64,000 nucleotides of DNA from an uncultured Prevotella sp. (GTDB lineage Bacteria > Bacteroidota > Bacteroidia > Bacteroidales > Bacteroidaceae). Below the pieces are notes generated by a model. The model searched no databases. It saw nothing but the letters and a program-made list of their open reading frames with translations, and was not told the DNA's origin. The DNA lies in assembly GCA_934272845.1 (NCBI GenBank), contig CAKQSF010000004.1:67543-131542 (forward strand). Direction: 5' to 3'. Positions within the stretch are counted from its first letter, which is position 1. Every line of letters begins with the position of its first letter. The position numbers and the translations under genes were made by a program. Of this stretch, positions 18,531-26,539 are shown one piece after another.

Positions 18531-18561
18531 CAAAGTTAAGGAATAAATCTTAAACAGCAAA
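18531..18561 (-). promoter_or_regulatory. Promoter of the riboflavin cluster
   Basis: On the minus strand: TTTG at 18558-18561 and TAACTTTG at 18531-18538, with 19 bases between. It lies about 58 bases upstream of the ribD start. It is divergent to the promoter of the outer-membrane paralogs. Confidence 0.75.
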
Positions 18562-18631
18562 ATTTCACTGTTGTTTTTTGTCCTTTTTACATAAATGTAA
18601 GTAACTTGCAAACAAGAAATCTGTTATTTGC

Positions 18632-18662
18632 TTGTGTGTGTAAGATTTTTTTCATAACTTTG
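18632..18662 (+). promoter_or_regulatory. Promoter of outer-membrane paralog pair
   Basis: TTG at 18632-18634, 20 bases, then TAACTTTG at 18655-18662. The leader to the chosen start is about 115 bases. Together with the divergent ribD promoter this accounts for the 311-bp spacer 18474-18784, in which I see nothing else. Confidence 0.75.
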
Positions 18663-18784
18663 CCGAACTATTTCTACTATATTGTCAACCTATGACAGTC
18701 ATGAGGAAAGAAAAACCATGTTATAAAGCATAAAGAAACGAGGCGTTATCTCTGTTAATGGATAGTTTCTGTAATACAAAAGTG

Positions 18785-19933
18785 ATGAAAAAAATAACGA
18801 CAATATTGCTCGGACTAGGCATAACGGCTAATGTTATGGCTCAGAATGTCAACAATAATACTTCGGCAGAATCCCAGTGCACGATGAGTAAAAATGGAGT
18901 GTTCAACCATTTCGATGCTTCTTTTACTCTCGGCACTACAGGTTTCGGCTTTGACGTAGCAACACCCATAACAGACTGGGTGCGTCTTCGTGCAGGTGGC
19001 ACGTTTCGTTTGCCCAGTCATCACTCTGCCACTATCGGGACAGAAATAGCCTCTGGTGTATCAGAAGAAGAACAAACACGCCGTTTTGAGAAACTGTCAA
19101 GCATGATGGAGTCATTCATGGGTACTGCTCCATCGCGCACAGTGGAACTGGAAGGCAGTGAGAGAATGAACAACTTCAAGTTTCTCGTTGACGTGTTCCC
19201 ATTTAAGAATAATCGTCATTGGCGCGTTACAGCGGGCTTCTTCATCGGCAACGGCACTATAGTAGAGGGTCACAACACCTCGTTGAGCGTTAATACGCTT
19301 GCGGCTATGAGTTCGTATAACGCAATGTATGAGCAGGCTCGTCGTGGTGAGTTTGTTGACCTCTCAGAGTTAGGCATAGATATTGATGCTGATATGGAGA
19401 GCAAAATTATCAACAAACTGCGCAGTTGGGGCGAGACGACCGATGCCAGTGGCAATGCGACGTATGCCGAATACGGTATCAGCATGCCGATAGGAACATA
19501 TGCCCATGATGTTATTGCTCAGCAAGATATATACGATTTAAAAGGAAACCTCGTTCATCGCAAGGGCGAAGTGATACGTAGTAAAGACGAAACCGTACGT
19601 CTTGTGCCTGATGATGACGACATGGTGCGCGTTGATGTGCATGTTAATAAGTTCAAGCCATACCTTGGTTTAGGCTATGAGTTTGCTGCTTCTAAGGACA
19701 AACGCAGTAGTATAGGTATAGACGCAGGTGTGCTCTTCTGGGGCGGCAGTCCCGTGTTCGACGTTAAACTGCCTGTTGGTATGGACGCAAGCGGTAATGT
19801 GTTAACTCAGAATTTAGACCTTGTGCGTGACGTAAACAATATCACCGGTTCCCTTGGTGACCATGTAAAGACGGCAGACAACTATACCGTTTATCCCGAG
19901 ATAAGCGTGCGTTTCACGCGACGTCTATGGTAA
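18785..19933 (+). CDS. Outer membrane beta-barrel protein, paralog 1
   Basis: This 382-residue protein has a signal peptide MKKITTILLGLGITANVMAQ. I chose this start over an ATG nine codons upstream because the signal peptide then begins normally. Segments FNHFDASFTLGTTGFGFDVA, MNNFKFLVDVFPFKNN and KFKPYLGLGYEF are shared almost word for word with the next gene. The C-terminus ends in an aromatic residue (RFTRRLW), as beta-barrel proteins recognised by BamA do. No known family name comes to mind, and a transport or structural role is unproven. Confidence 0.8.
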   Translation: MKKITTILLGLGITANVMAQNVNNNTSAESQCTMSKNGVFNHFDASFTLGTTGFGFDVATPITDWVRLRAGGTFRLPSHHSATIGTEIASGVSEEEQTRRFEKLSSMMESFMGTAPSRTVELEGSERMNNFKFLVDVFPFKNNRHWRVTAGFFIGNGTIVEGHNTSLSVNTLAAMSSYNAMYEQARRGEFVDLSELGIDIDADMESKIINKLRSWGETTDASGNATYAEYGISMPIGTYAHDVIAQQDIYDLKGNLVHRKGEVIRSKDETVRLVPDDDDMVRVDVHVNKFKPYLGLGYEFAASKDKRSSIGIDAGVLFWGGSPVFDVKLPVGMDASGNVLTQNLDLVRDVNNITGSLGDHVKTADNYTVYPEISVRFTRRLW

Positions 19934-20001
19934 ACCGTTGTTAAAAGTTGCCTAAGGAGAGATAATAGAAGTAAGAATACTATATCATATAGATTAGAAT
20001 A

Positions 20002-21312
20002 ATGAAAAAAAACATAATAGCCCTTGCCCTTCTCTGTTTGTCTGCCACGGCCAGCGCACAGGAAAATGCGGCAATCGCACAGCCAAAGACGACAGAGAAG
20101 AATGGATGGTTTAACCATTTTGATGTCGCTTTTACTGTTGGCACCAGCGGCTTAGGCTTTGATCTGGCTACACCGATGAGCGAGTGGGCGCGTCTTCGCA
20201 TGGGCGGTGTGTTCCGTCCGCTTTATAGGTATGACGCCAGTTTTAACATGGAGGTATCAGAGGACCTTACTGCCGATGAGCAGGACCATCGCTTTGAGAG
20301 AATGTCTAAGACGCTAAAAGCACTTACAGGCAAAACGCCTAACAGAACAGTAGACATGCAGGGCGACTTAAAGATGAACAACTTTAAATTTCTTGTCGAT
20401 GTCTTCCCATTCAAAAACTTCCGTAAACTGCATGTCACCATGGGCTTCTACTATGGTAATGACGTTATAGTCGACGTACAGAATACCCCCGAAAGCGTGC
20501 GTAACCTTGAGGCGATAAACGCATATAACTCTATGTATAAAAAGGCCTTGGCAAAAGAAAGCCTTATAGACCTCGGCTCTATGGGTGTAGACAATGCAGG
20601 TGACGGAACCTTTGAGATAGCCAATTCACGCCTACGCTATTGGGGAGCGCGCGCAGAAGGTGCAGTAGAGAAAGGGTATAATAAGGGTGATGTGCCAAGC
20701 GAGATGAACGAACTGTTAGGCATAGACCCGTCAGACAATAGATATTACTCCGAGTTTGGCATGTCATTGCCTATAGGAACGATGACCCGAGATATCATAG
20801 CAGACCAAGATATCTACTATGACTACAGCGAGAAACTTGATAATCCATACTACGTTGGTGAGGGAGACGATATGCGCCAGGTAGAATATCGTACCGATGC
20901 CAACGGTAGAGTGAAGAAAACAGGCGAGATACGTTACAAAAAAGGTGAGGTGATACGCCATGCTGGTGAGACACTGCGCTTCGTTCCCGATGAGGATAAC
21001 TCCATAGTAGCAGCGGCACGAGTAAACAAGTTTAAGCCATACCTCGGCTTAGGATTCGATACACCGATAACGAAAGATAAACGAACAAGCATAGCCATAG
21101 ACGCAGGCGTAATGTTCTGGGGAGGCAAACCTAGTGTTGATATCAGCACACCGGTGGGCGTAGACGCAGAAGGTAATAAGGTATATTGTACCGTTAACCT
21201 CGTGAAAGACGTAACGAACCTTCCTTCTAACATAGCGCGATACGTAGATTCAGTTAAGAAATACAGCGTATTCCCCGAGATAAGCCTACGCATCTCACAG
21301 CGACTGTGGTAA
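20002..21312 (+). CDS. Outer membrane beta-barrel protein, paralog 2
   Basis: This 436-residue tandem paralog of the preceding gene starts 68 bp downstream. It has a signal peptide (MKKNIIALALLCLSATASAQ), the shared segments FNHFDVAFTVGTSGLGFDLA, MNNFKFLVDVFPFKNF and KFKPYLGLGFDT, and the same final strand ending RISQRLW. The extra length lies mainly in an insertion around residues 200-310 with acidic/Tyr-rich sequence, presumably a surface loop. The pair likely arose by duplication and is cotranscribed. Confidence 0.8.
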   Translation: MKKNIIALALLCLSATASAQENAAIAQPKTTEKNGWFNHFDVAFTVGTSGLGFDLATPMSEWARLRMGGVFRPLYRYDASFNMEVSEDLTADEQDHRFERMSKTLKALTGKTPNRTVDMQGDLKMNNFKFLVDVFPFKNFRKLHVTMGFYYGNDVIVDVQNTPESVRNLEAINAYNSMYKKALAKESLIDLGSMGVDNAGDGTFEIANSRLRYWGARAEGAVEKGYNKGDVPSEMNELLGIDPSDNRYYSEFGMSLPIGTMTRDIIADQDIYYDYSEKLDNPYYVGEGDDMRQVEYRTDANGRVKKTGEIRYKKGEVIRHAGETLRFVPDEDNSIVAAARVNKFKPYLGLGFDTPITKDKRTSIAIDAGVMFWGGKPSVDISTPVGVDAEGNKVYCTVNLVKDVTNLPSNIARYVDSVKKYSVFPEISLRISQRLW

Positions 21313-21363
21313 AAACTTGTAACTAACTGTGACTAAGTAATAAACCTTAAATATAACTAACCA

Positions 21364-21435
21364 ATGACAATGACAATTTTTAAAATGCTGACATTGACCA
21401 CAGCAGTGGGACTTGGCATCGTAATACTGATGTAG
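21364..21435 (+). CDS. Possible 23-residue hydrophobic small protein
   Basis: ATG to TAG encodes MTMTIFKMLTLTTAVGLGIV followed by ILM, a single hydrophobic segment able to span a membrane. It lies 51 bp after the second outer-membrane paralog and before that transcript's terminator, so it would be transcribed. There is no Shine-Dalgarno, but that is normal here. The frame is too short to be judged by composition, so this is a tentative call. Confidence 0.3.
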   Translation: MTMTIFKMLTLTTAVGLGIVILM

Positions 21436-21480
21436 TCCGTTGCAAGGCATAGCAGTAAGTAACTTTCTTAGAGGTTACGA

Positions 21481-21518
21481 AAAAGGCAATACCATGGAGT
21501 ATTGCCTTTTTTTTGTGT
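21481..21518 (+). terminator. Intrinsic terminator after outer-membrane paralog pair
   Basis: AAAAGGCAATAC and GTATTGCCTTTT form a 12-bp stem around CATGGA, followed by a run of T. Confidence 0.85.
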
Positions 21519-21536
21519 TACAAAAGTATAAAAATA

Positions 21537-21567
21537 TTGTGTGAAAAAGATTTTTTTCTTAACTTTG
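21537..21567 (+). promoter_or_regulatory. Promoter of amidase gene
   Basis: TTG at 21537-21539, 20 bases, then TAACTTTG at 21560-21567, about 73 bases before the amidase start. Confidence 0.75.
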
Positions 21568-21640
21568 CACAATATATGTGACAATGAATAAATGCCACGT
21601 ATGCGTGAAAAAGACGGAAAACGACCTGTAATAACCATAT

Positions 21641-22849
21641 ATGCAACGTATTATAAGAACTATACTGGCTCTGTTGGTGTGCTGCGCTTTCGTGTGCGCT
21701 GCACAGGCAAAGCAGTTTACACTCGTTATAGATGCCGGTCATGGCGGTCATGATGCTGGTGCGATAGGCACATTTTCAAAAGAGAAGGACATAAATCTGC
21801 GCACGGCATTGGCATTCGGAGGTTACGTAGAACGTAACTGTCCAGATGTAAAGGTGATATACACACGTAAGAGTGACGTCTTCGTAACGTTACATGGTCG
21901 TGCAGATATAGCAAACAAGGCTAAGGCAGACCTATTCATAAGCATACACACCAACTCCCTGCCTGGTGGTAAAACCGCGCGAGGGCTGGAAACATATACC
22001 CTAGGAATGCACCGTGCAGCGGATAACTTCGATATAGCGAAGCGAGAGAATAGCGTAATTCTCGTAGAAAAAGATTATGAGGAACGTTATCAGGGCTTTA
22101 ACCCAAATTCCGAGGAGAGTTATATCATCTTCGAACTGATGCAGGATAAGAATATGCATAAGTCCGTAGAACTCGCTAAACTGGTGCAACAGAATGTCTG
22201 CGCAGAGGCGTTACGCCCAAACAAAGGCGTGAAGCAGGCGGGGTTCCTAGTACTGAGAGAAACAGGAATGCCTAGTTGTCTGATTGAATTAGGCTTTATC
22301 TCTACCCCAGACGAGGAGCGTTTGCTCAATGATGACGCACAGGTGGACAACATAGCAAGAGGCATCTATCAGGCATTCTATGCATATAGAGCAAAGTATG
22401 ACGCCACGGCACGTCCGCCATACATAGCACGCAGTCGGCAGGAAGGCAACATTCCTAACATCGTGCCACCGGCACCTGCAACAAGAAGCACAGAAGAAAC
22501 TGCCGCACCAGCCAAGGAACCAGAGAAAAAAGTAGAGCCACAGAAGGCAGAAGTGGTGAAGACCGTAACAGAAACAGACGGCAAACCTGTGTTTAAACTG
22601 CAGATATTCGTGGCAGAGAAGGTATTGCGCTCCAATGATTCACGCTTTAAAGGCGAGAAGGATGCACAATATTATAAAGAGAACGGCATGGTAAAATATA
22701 CCATAGGTGCCTCTGCCAACTACAACGAGATATATAAACTGCGTAAGGAATTGATAAATAAGTTCCCCGATTGTTTCATCATTGCCTTCAAGAATGGCGA
22801 GAAAATGAACATCAATGAGGCAATACGCGAGTTTAAAACGAATAAGTAA
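21641..22849 (+). CDS. N-acetylmuramoyl-L-alanine amidase with C-terminal SPOR-like domain
   Basis: Exported zinc hydrolase that cleaves the bond between MurNAc and the peptide in peptidoglycan, typically for daughter-cell separation. A signal peptide (residues 1-24) is followed by an Amidase_3 catalytic domain (about 25-255): zinc-site residues in VIDAGHGGHDAG, the Glu in SKEKDINLRTA, the His in LFISIHTNS and the catalytic Glu in CLIELGFIS. A Pro/Glu/Ala-rich linker (about 270-315) leads to a terminal domain (about 318-402, KPVFKLQIFVAEKV) that resembles the septal-targeting SPOR domains of other amidases. It lies upstream of the MlaD gene across a hairpin element. Confidence 0.92.
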   Translation: MQRIIRTILALLVCCAFVCAAQAKQFTLVIDAGHGGHDAGAIGTFSKEKDINLRTALAFGGYVERNCPDVKVIYTRKSDVFVTLHGRADIANKAKADLFISIHTNSLPGGKTARGLETYTLGMHRAADNFDIAKRENSVILVEKDYEERYQGFNPNSEESYIIFELMQDKNMHKSVELAKLVQQNVCAEALRPNKGVKQAGFLVLRETGMPSCLIELGFISTPDEERLLNDDAQVDNIARGIYQAFYAYRAKYDATARPPYIARSRQEGNIPNIVPPAPATRSTEETAAPAKEPEKKVEPQKAEVVKTVTETDGKPVFKLQIFVAEKVLRSNDSRFKGEKDAQYYKENGMVKYTIGASANYNEIYKLRKELINKFPDCFIIAFKNGEKMNINEAIREFKTNK

Positions 22850-22870
22850 AAACGGCATGCAAGGGGCGTA

Positions 22871-23068
22871 AGTAATGTTGAAAAAATAACTTTCGCAGTT
22901 TTTATCTTAGATTGCTGAGATATTTTGGGGATATGAAGAAGGAGCGATGCGGGCATCGTGACTGATGAATAGCCACAAAATAGCCAGCAAGATAAGATAA
23001 AAAATGCGTAAGAAAACATTACTCTAACAATATAAAAAGAATGAATAAGTTATTTTTTTAACATTACT
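22871..23068 (+). repeat. Hairpin element (AGTAATG family), copy B
   Basis: A 198-bp element with terminal inverted repeats AGTAATGTTGAAAAAATAAC and GTTATTTTTTTAACATTACT. The halves are imperfect inverted copies meeting at GCGATGCGGGCATCG, so the whole element can fold as one long hairpin. It lies between the amidase and mlaD-like genes. Confidence 0.9.
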
Positions 23069-23098
23069 AATGCTCAAGAAAAGCAAAAAGTCAAGAAG

Positions 23099-24004
23099 AT
23101 GAAAACATATTTTACAAAAGAAGTAAAGATAGCCATTGTAGCCATAGTGGGGCTTGTGGCACTGTTCTTCGGAATGAATTTCCTCAAGGGATTGTCGCTC
23201 TTCAGTAGTGACAACACATATTATATGTCGTTCCCCGACGTAAAAGGGCTGGCAAAGTCTACCGCCATCTATGCTGACGGCTATAAGGTAGGTACAGTGA
23301 CCAATATAAACTACGACTATGAAAAGTCTGGAAACATCACCGTAGAGGTAGCGCTCGACAAAAACTTGCGTGTACCAGCCGGTTCAACGGCTATGATAGA
23401 GACCGACCTCATGGGCAATATGAAGGTGTCGCTGTTGCTTGCCACAAATCCTCGTGAACGTATAAATCCTGGTGAGGTGATACCTGGAGTAGAAGAAAGT
23501 GGACTGATGAGCGGAGTGTCAGAGATGATGCCGCAGGTGCAGGCTATGCTTCCTAAACTTGATAGCATCGTGACCTCGCTCAACACACTATTGGCTGACC
23601 CAGCGATAGCAAACATGTTGCACAACGTGGAGGATATGTCAGCAAACCTAAAGAAGTCAACAGCAGAACTCAACATGATGATGGTAGGAGTCAACAAAAC
23701 CCTACCTGGAGTTATGCAGCACGCCAGCAACACACTCGCCAATACCGAGGTGCTTACAGACAACCTTACGCAGATAGACCTGCAGGGCACTATGGCTAAG
23801 GTGAACCGCACACTCGACAACGTGGAGCAGTTGACAAAGACGCTTAATAGCAACGAAGGCTCACTCGGACTGTTGATGCACGACAATACGCTGTACAACA
23901 ATCTCAATAGCGTTGTGGGTAATGCAGACTCTCTCGTGATAGACCTCAAAGCACACCCCAAGCGCTATGTACACTTCTCTGTGTTTGGAAAGAAAGATAA
24001 ATAA
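23099..24004 (+). CDS. MlaD/MCE-family lipid transport protein
   Basis: Substrate-binding component of an MCE-type phospholipid transporter, anchored in the inner membrane. There is an N-terminal membrane segment (about residues 10-27, KIAIVAIVGLVALFFGMNFL), an MCE domain (about 36-115: SFPDVKGLAKSTAIYADGYK, then GTVTNI) and a C-terminal helical region rich in Leu/Asn/Thr heptads (about 140-285) that may oligomerise. Partner ATPase and permease genes (MlaF/MlaE type) are not in this window. dnaA starts 24 bp downstream. Confidence 0.93.
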   Translation: MKTYFTKEVKIAIVAIVGLVALFFGMNFLKGLSLFSSDNTYYMSFPDVKGLAKSTAIYADGYKVGTVTNINYDYEKSGNITVEVALDKNLRVPAGSTAMIETDLMGNMKVSLLLATNPRERINPGEVIPGVEESGLMSGVSEMMPQVQAMLPKLDSIVTSLNTLLADPAIANMLHNVEDMSANLKKSTAELNMMMVGVNKTLPGVMQHASNTLANTEVLTDNLTQIDLQGTMAKVNRTLDNVEQLTKTLNSNEGSLGLLMHDNTLYNNLNSVVGNADSLVIDLKAHPKRYVHFSVFGKKDK

Positions 24005-24028
24005 TAACGAATATACACTACACGCATT

Positions 24029-25462
24029 TTGCTACAAGATACCAAGTCACTCTGGACGTCATGCCAGAAATACATTCATGAGAACGTAACGGTCGAAGAT
24101 TACGAGCGACTGTTCTCGCATGTCACGTTGCAAGCCTATAAAGTTGCAACGAAGACACTAGTATTGGCAGTGCCCAGTTCGTATATATGCGAAGAGATAG
24201 AAAAAAGATATCTTAACGTGATGCGTGTGGCAATCTTCAATACCTTTGGCAGGATAAACCTTGACTGGTACATAAAGGTGGTGGAAGACCAGCCCAGCGG
24301 CAAGGGAAAAGCGTTGATTGTTGATGGTAGCGAGAACACTGCCGACATGGCAGCCAATACTGATGCCACTGCGCATGCAGGAGTAGAAGCGCCAGGAACA
24401 GGCAAAGTAACGGGGCTACCACAAATAGATTCGCATCTCGATGCACGACAAACATTCAGCACCTTTATCGAGGGCAATAGCAATAAACTGTCGCGCTCCG
24501 TCGGACTGTCAATTGCCGAGCACCCACAGGGCACACAGTTCAACCCAATGTTCATCTTCGGCCCCTCAGGATGTGGCAAGACCCACCTTGTCAATGCCAT
24601 AGGAAACCACTGCAAGAAGATGTATCGCGAGAAACGAGTGCTATATGTCAGTGCAAGAACCTTTCAGGTGCAGTTCAGTAATGCCACAAAAGAAGGTAAG
24701 ATAAACGACTTCATTGGCTTCTATCAGACAATAGATATGCTCATCGTTGACGACGTGCAGGAGTGGATATCAGCCAAGGGTACGCAAGACACCTTTTTCC
24801 ATATCTTCAACCACCTCTTCCGCAACGGCAGGCGCATAATACTTATCAGCGACCGCCCACCAGTAGAACTGGAAGGCATGAACAAACGTTTGCTCACGCG
24901 TTTCTCCTGCGGTCTGCTCGCAGAGATGGAAAAGCCAAACGAGCAGTTGTGCGTGGATATACTAAAGAAGAAAATAGCACGCGACGGACTTAAGGTGCCC
25001 GAGGAAGTGGTACGCTACATAGCACAGAAGGCAAACGGCTCAGTGCGCGACCTAGAAGGAGTTATCAACTCGCTCCTTGCCTACAGTATTGTGTATAACT
25101 GCAGTATAGATATGCGCTTGGTGGAGCGCGTAGTGCAACGTGCGGTGAAGACAGACGGAATACCGATAACCGTAGACGATATACTCGACAGAGTATGTCG
25201 CCATTACGAGGTGACACCAAACTCGGTAAAGGGACGTTCACGCAAACGAGAGTTTATCATTCCGCGCCAACTCACCATGTATCTGGCAAAGAAATACACT
25301 AACATCCCAGCATCGAGAATAGGACGCATGATAGGCTCAAGAGACCATAGCACGGTGCTGCACAGCATAGATATAATGGAGAAGAAGATCAAGAAAGACA
25401 AGGAGTTCGCGGCAGAAGTAGAGCGCATAGTAAAGGCGATGGACCTAAAAGCAGCCGGCTGA
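24029..25462 (+). CDS. dnaA: Chromosomal replication initiator DnaA
   Basis: Binds DnaA boxes and melts the origin. Domain I is at the N-terminus (LWTSCQKYIHENV). A variable linker runs from about residue 95 to 140. The AAA+ core has Walker A GPSGCGKTH, Walker B MLIVDDVQE, sensor SDRPP and the RLLTRFSCGL arginine region. Domain IV carries the DnaA signature RIGRMIGSRDHSTVLHSI. The 477-residue length is typical. No ATG is available between the upstream in-frame stop and the conserved N-terminus. TTG is the likely start and ATT just before it an alternative. It follows the mlaD-like gene by 24 bp, which suggests cotranscription. I see no DnaA-box cluster next to it. Confidence 0.96.
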   Translation: MLQDTKSLWTSCQKYIHENVTVEDYERLFSHVTLQAYKVATKTLVLAVPSSYICEEIEKRYLNVMRVAIFNTFGRINLDWYIKVVEDQPSGKGKALIVDGSENTADMAANTDATAHAGVEAPGTGKVTGLPQIDSHLDARQTFSTFIEGNSNKLSRSVGLSIAEHPQGTQFNPMFIFGPSGCGKTHLVNAIGNHCKKMYREKRVLYVSARTFQVQFSNATKEGKINDFIGFYQTIDMLIVDDVQEWISAKGTQDTFFHIFNHLFRNGRRIILISDRPPVELEGMNKRLLTRFSCGLLAEMEKPNEQLCVDILKKKIARDGLKVPEEVVRYIAQKANGSVRDLEGVINSLLAYSIVYNCSIDMRLVERVVQRAVKTDGIPITVDDILDRVCRHYEVTPNSVKGRSRKREFIIPRQLTMYLAKKYTNIPASRIGRMIGSRDHSTVLHSIDIMEKKIKKDKEFAAEVERIVKAMDLKAAG

Positions 25463-25497
25463 GACAATGCAATAGAGTAGGAAGGAGAAAATGCCTG

Positions 25498-25709
25498 TTT
25501 CCAAAATTTACCATTTTTGAGATAAAAATTATAAATGAGCGCAATGCATTGAAAATAAGGAAGATATGTAATAGTCTTCCGAGAATTATGAAAATACGAT
25601 GTAATTAAGCCCAAATAACAAAGTAATCAGGGCTTAATCACACAGTAAAAGGGGCTTAATCACAGCGTGATTAAGCCCCTTTTACTGTATTTCCCAAATT
25701 TACCATTTT
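25498..25709. repeat. Paired TTTACCATTTT motif
   Basis: TTTCCAAAATTTACCATTTT (25498-25517) and TTTCCCAAATTTACCATTTT (25690-25709) flank the palindrome. The second form recurs exactly, inverted, at 60230-60249. Confidence 0.6.
25642..25688. terminator. Strong palindrome after dnaA, probable bidirectional terminator
   Basis: A perfect 22-bp stem around AGC (arm ends ACAGTAAAAGGGGC and GCCCCTTTTACTGT). A second partial half site (AATCAGGGCTTAATCACAC) lies just upstream. It resembles the TGTAAT/ATTACA dyads elsewhere in the window. Confidence 0.6.
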
Positions 25710-25823
25710 CCTACTATACATTGCCTCGCCTTGTATTATTAACGCGTTGGAGGAATTAGCGGGCAGAAAGCCCAAACCATACGTAGCCCAGTGACATCGC
25801 TCCGAGAATATGTGTTATAGATA

Positions 25824-25893
25824 ATGCGCCCTGTAAGGACAGCAGTTTATCTATATAAGATAGGATAAGAACTTTTGCACATACAGGGCGCAT
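25824..25893. other. Perfect 12-bp inverted repeat
   Basis: ATGCGCCCTGTA and TACAGGGCGCAT are separated by 46 bp. It could be a structured RNA or a short mobile-element remnant. No known RNA family is recognised. Confidence 0.4.
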
Positions 25894-26009
25894 GGCGTAA
25901 AATGTACCATCAGTCCACAGGGCGATGCACAGGACTATGTACTTATCGGGCATCTTGCTAAGGCAAGCAGCAAAGCCGAGCGATAGTCAGCACCTACTGC
26001 AGAATAGTT

Positions 26010-26340
26010 ACGAGAGAGTGTAACAATCCTGCGGTAATTTAAGGGTGATTATGGGCTAAGCATAGACAGAGTTAGCCTGGAAGGCTATACTGTTAGTAAC
26101 CGTGGGTGCAGCCTACGGATAAGATGGCGTGTAGGAGCATCTGCCTGGAGGGCAGTACATAATCAGCAGCGTACTGCCTTCCAGGCAGCAAACAATGTTT
26201 TGCGCCTAACAACCGTAGGCTGCGCCCACGGTTACTAACGGTATTGGCTTCCAGCCAAAGAAAATCTAACATTGCCATGGTGAGAAAGCGTGTACGTAAG
26301 TGAATAATCTAGTTAGACGTAATCATCACTGAATAGTTAC
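26010..26340. repeat. Nested palindromic repeat, copy 2
   Basis: Shares with copy 1 the block TAATTTAAGGGTGATTAT, the AGCCTGGAAGGCTA palindrome, TAACCGTGGGTGCAGCCTAC and its mirror, the central GTACTGCCTTCCAGGCAG and the end CTGAATAGTTAC. The stems are kept while loop bases differ, as expected for selection on, or mobilisation of, a structured sequence. Confidence 0.8.
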
Positions 26341-26418
26341 TAGAGAGTTTATTAAAGCAAAAAAATACTAAAATACAGCACAAATGTTAACGTAAAACTG
26401 CAAAATGTGAAAAAGAAG

Positions 26419-26449
26419 TTGGATATTTCATAATTTTTTTGTAACTTTG
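26419..26449 (+). promoter_or_regulatory. Promoter of M23 peptidase gene
   Basis: TTG at 26419-26421, 20 bases, then TAACTTTG at 26442-26449, about 90 bases before the start codon. Confidence 0.75.
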
Positions 26450-26539
26450 CATTGATTTCGTGTTAAACAAATGTTTCGGAAACGCCTAGCATTGTGATGG
26501 AGGCTTGGAACAATCAAAAATAAAAGGAGATACTAACCA

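Larger units (their letters stand above)
21313..21640. other. Spacer between paralog 2 and amidase gene
   Basis: This 328-bp spacer holds a possible 23-residue hydrophobic peptide (21364-21435), an intrinsic terminator (21481-21518) and the amidase promoter (21537-21567). Nothing else is recognised. Confidence 0.6.
25463..26539. other. Long intergenic region after dnaA
   Basis: About 1.1 kb without a convincing gene. It contains two copies of a TTTACCATTTT motif, a strong palindrome (25642-25688), a perfect 12-bp inverted repeat (25824-25835 with 25882-25893), the second nested palindromic repeat and the promoter for the M23 peptidase gene. A 65-codon frame on the minus strand (25756-25953) covers the 12-bp repeat and looks non-coding. 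Confidence 0.6.

Noticed and set aside
18474..18784. FMN riboswitch before ribD
   Set aside because: None of the conserved FMN aptamer blocks could be recognised on the minus strand; only a promoter is visible.
25756..25953. 65-codon minus-strand frame after dnaA
   Set aside because: Covers a perfect 12-bp inverted repeat, has no start context or motif, and looks like structured non-coding DNA.
25463..26035. Replication origin beside dnaA
   Set aside because: I looked for TTATCCACA-type boxes and AT-rich repeats and saw no cluster; a GC-skew calculation on the complete genome would be needed.
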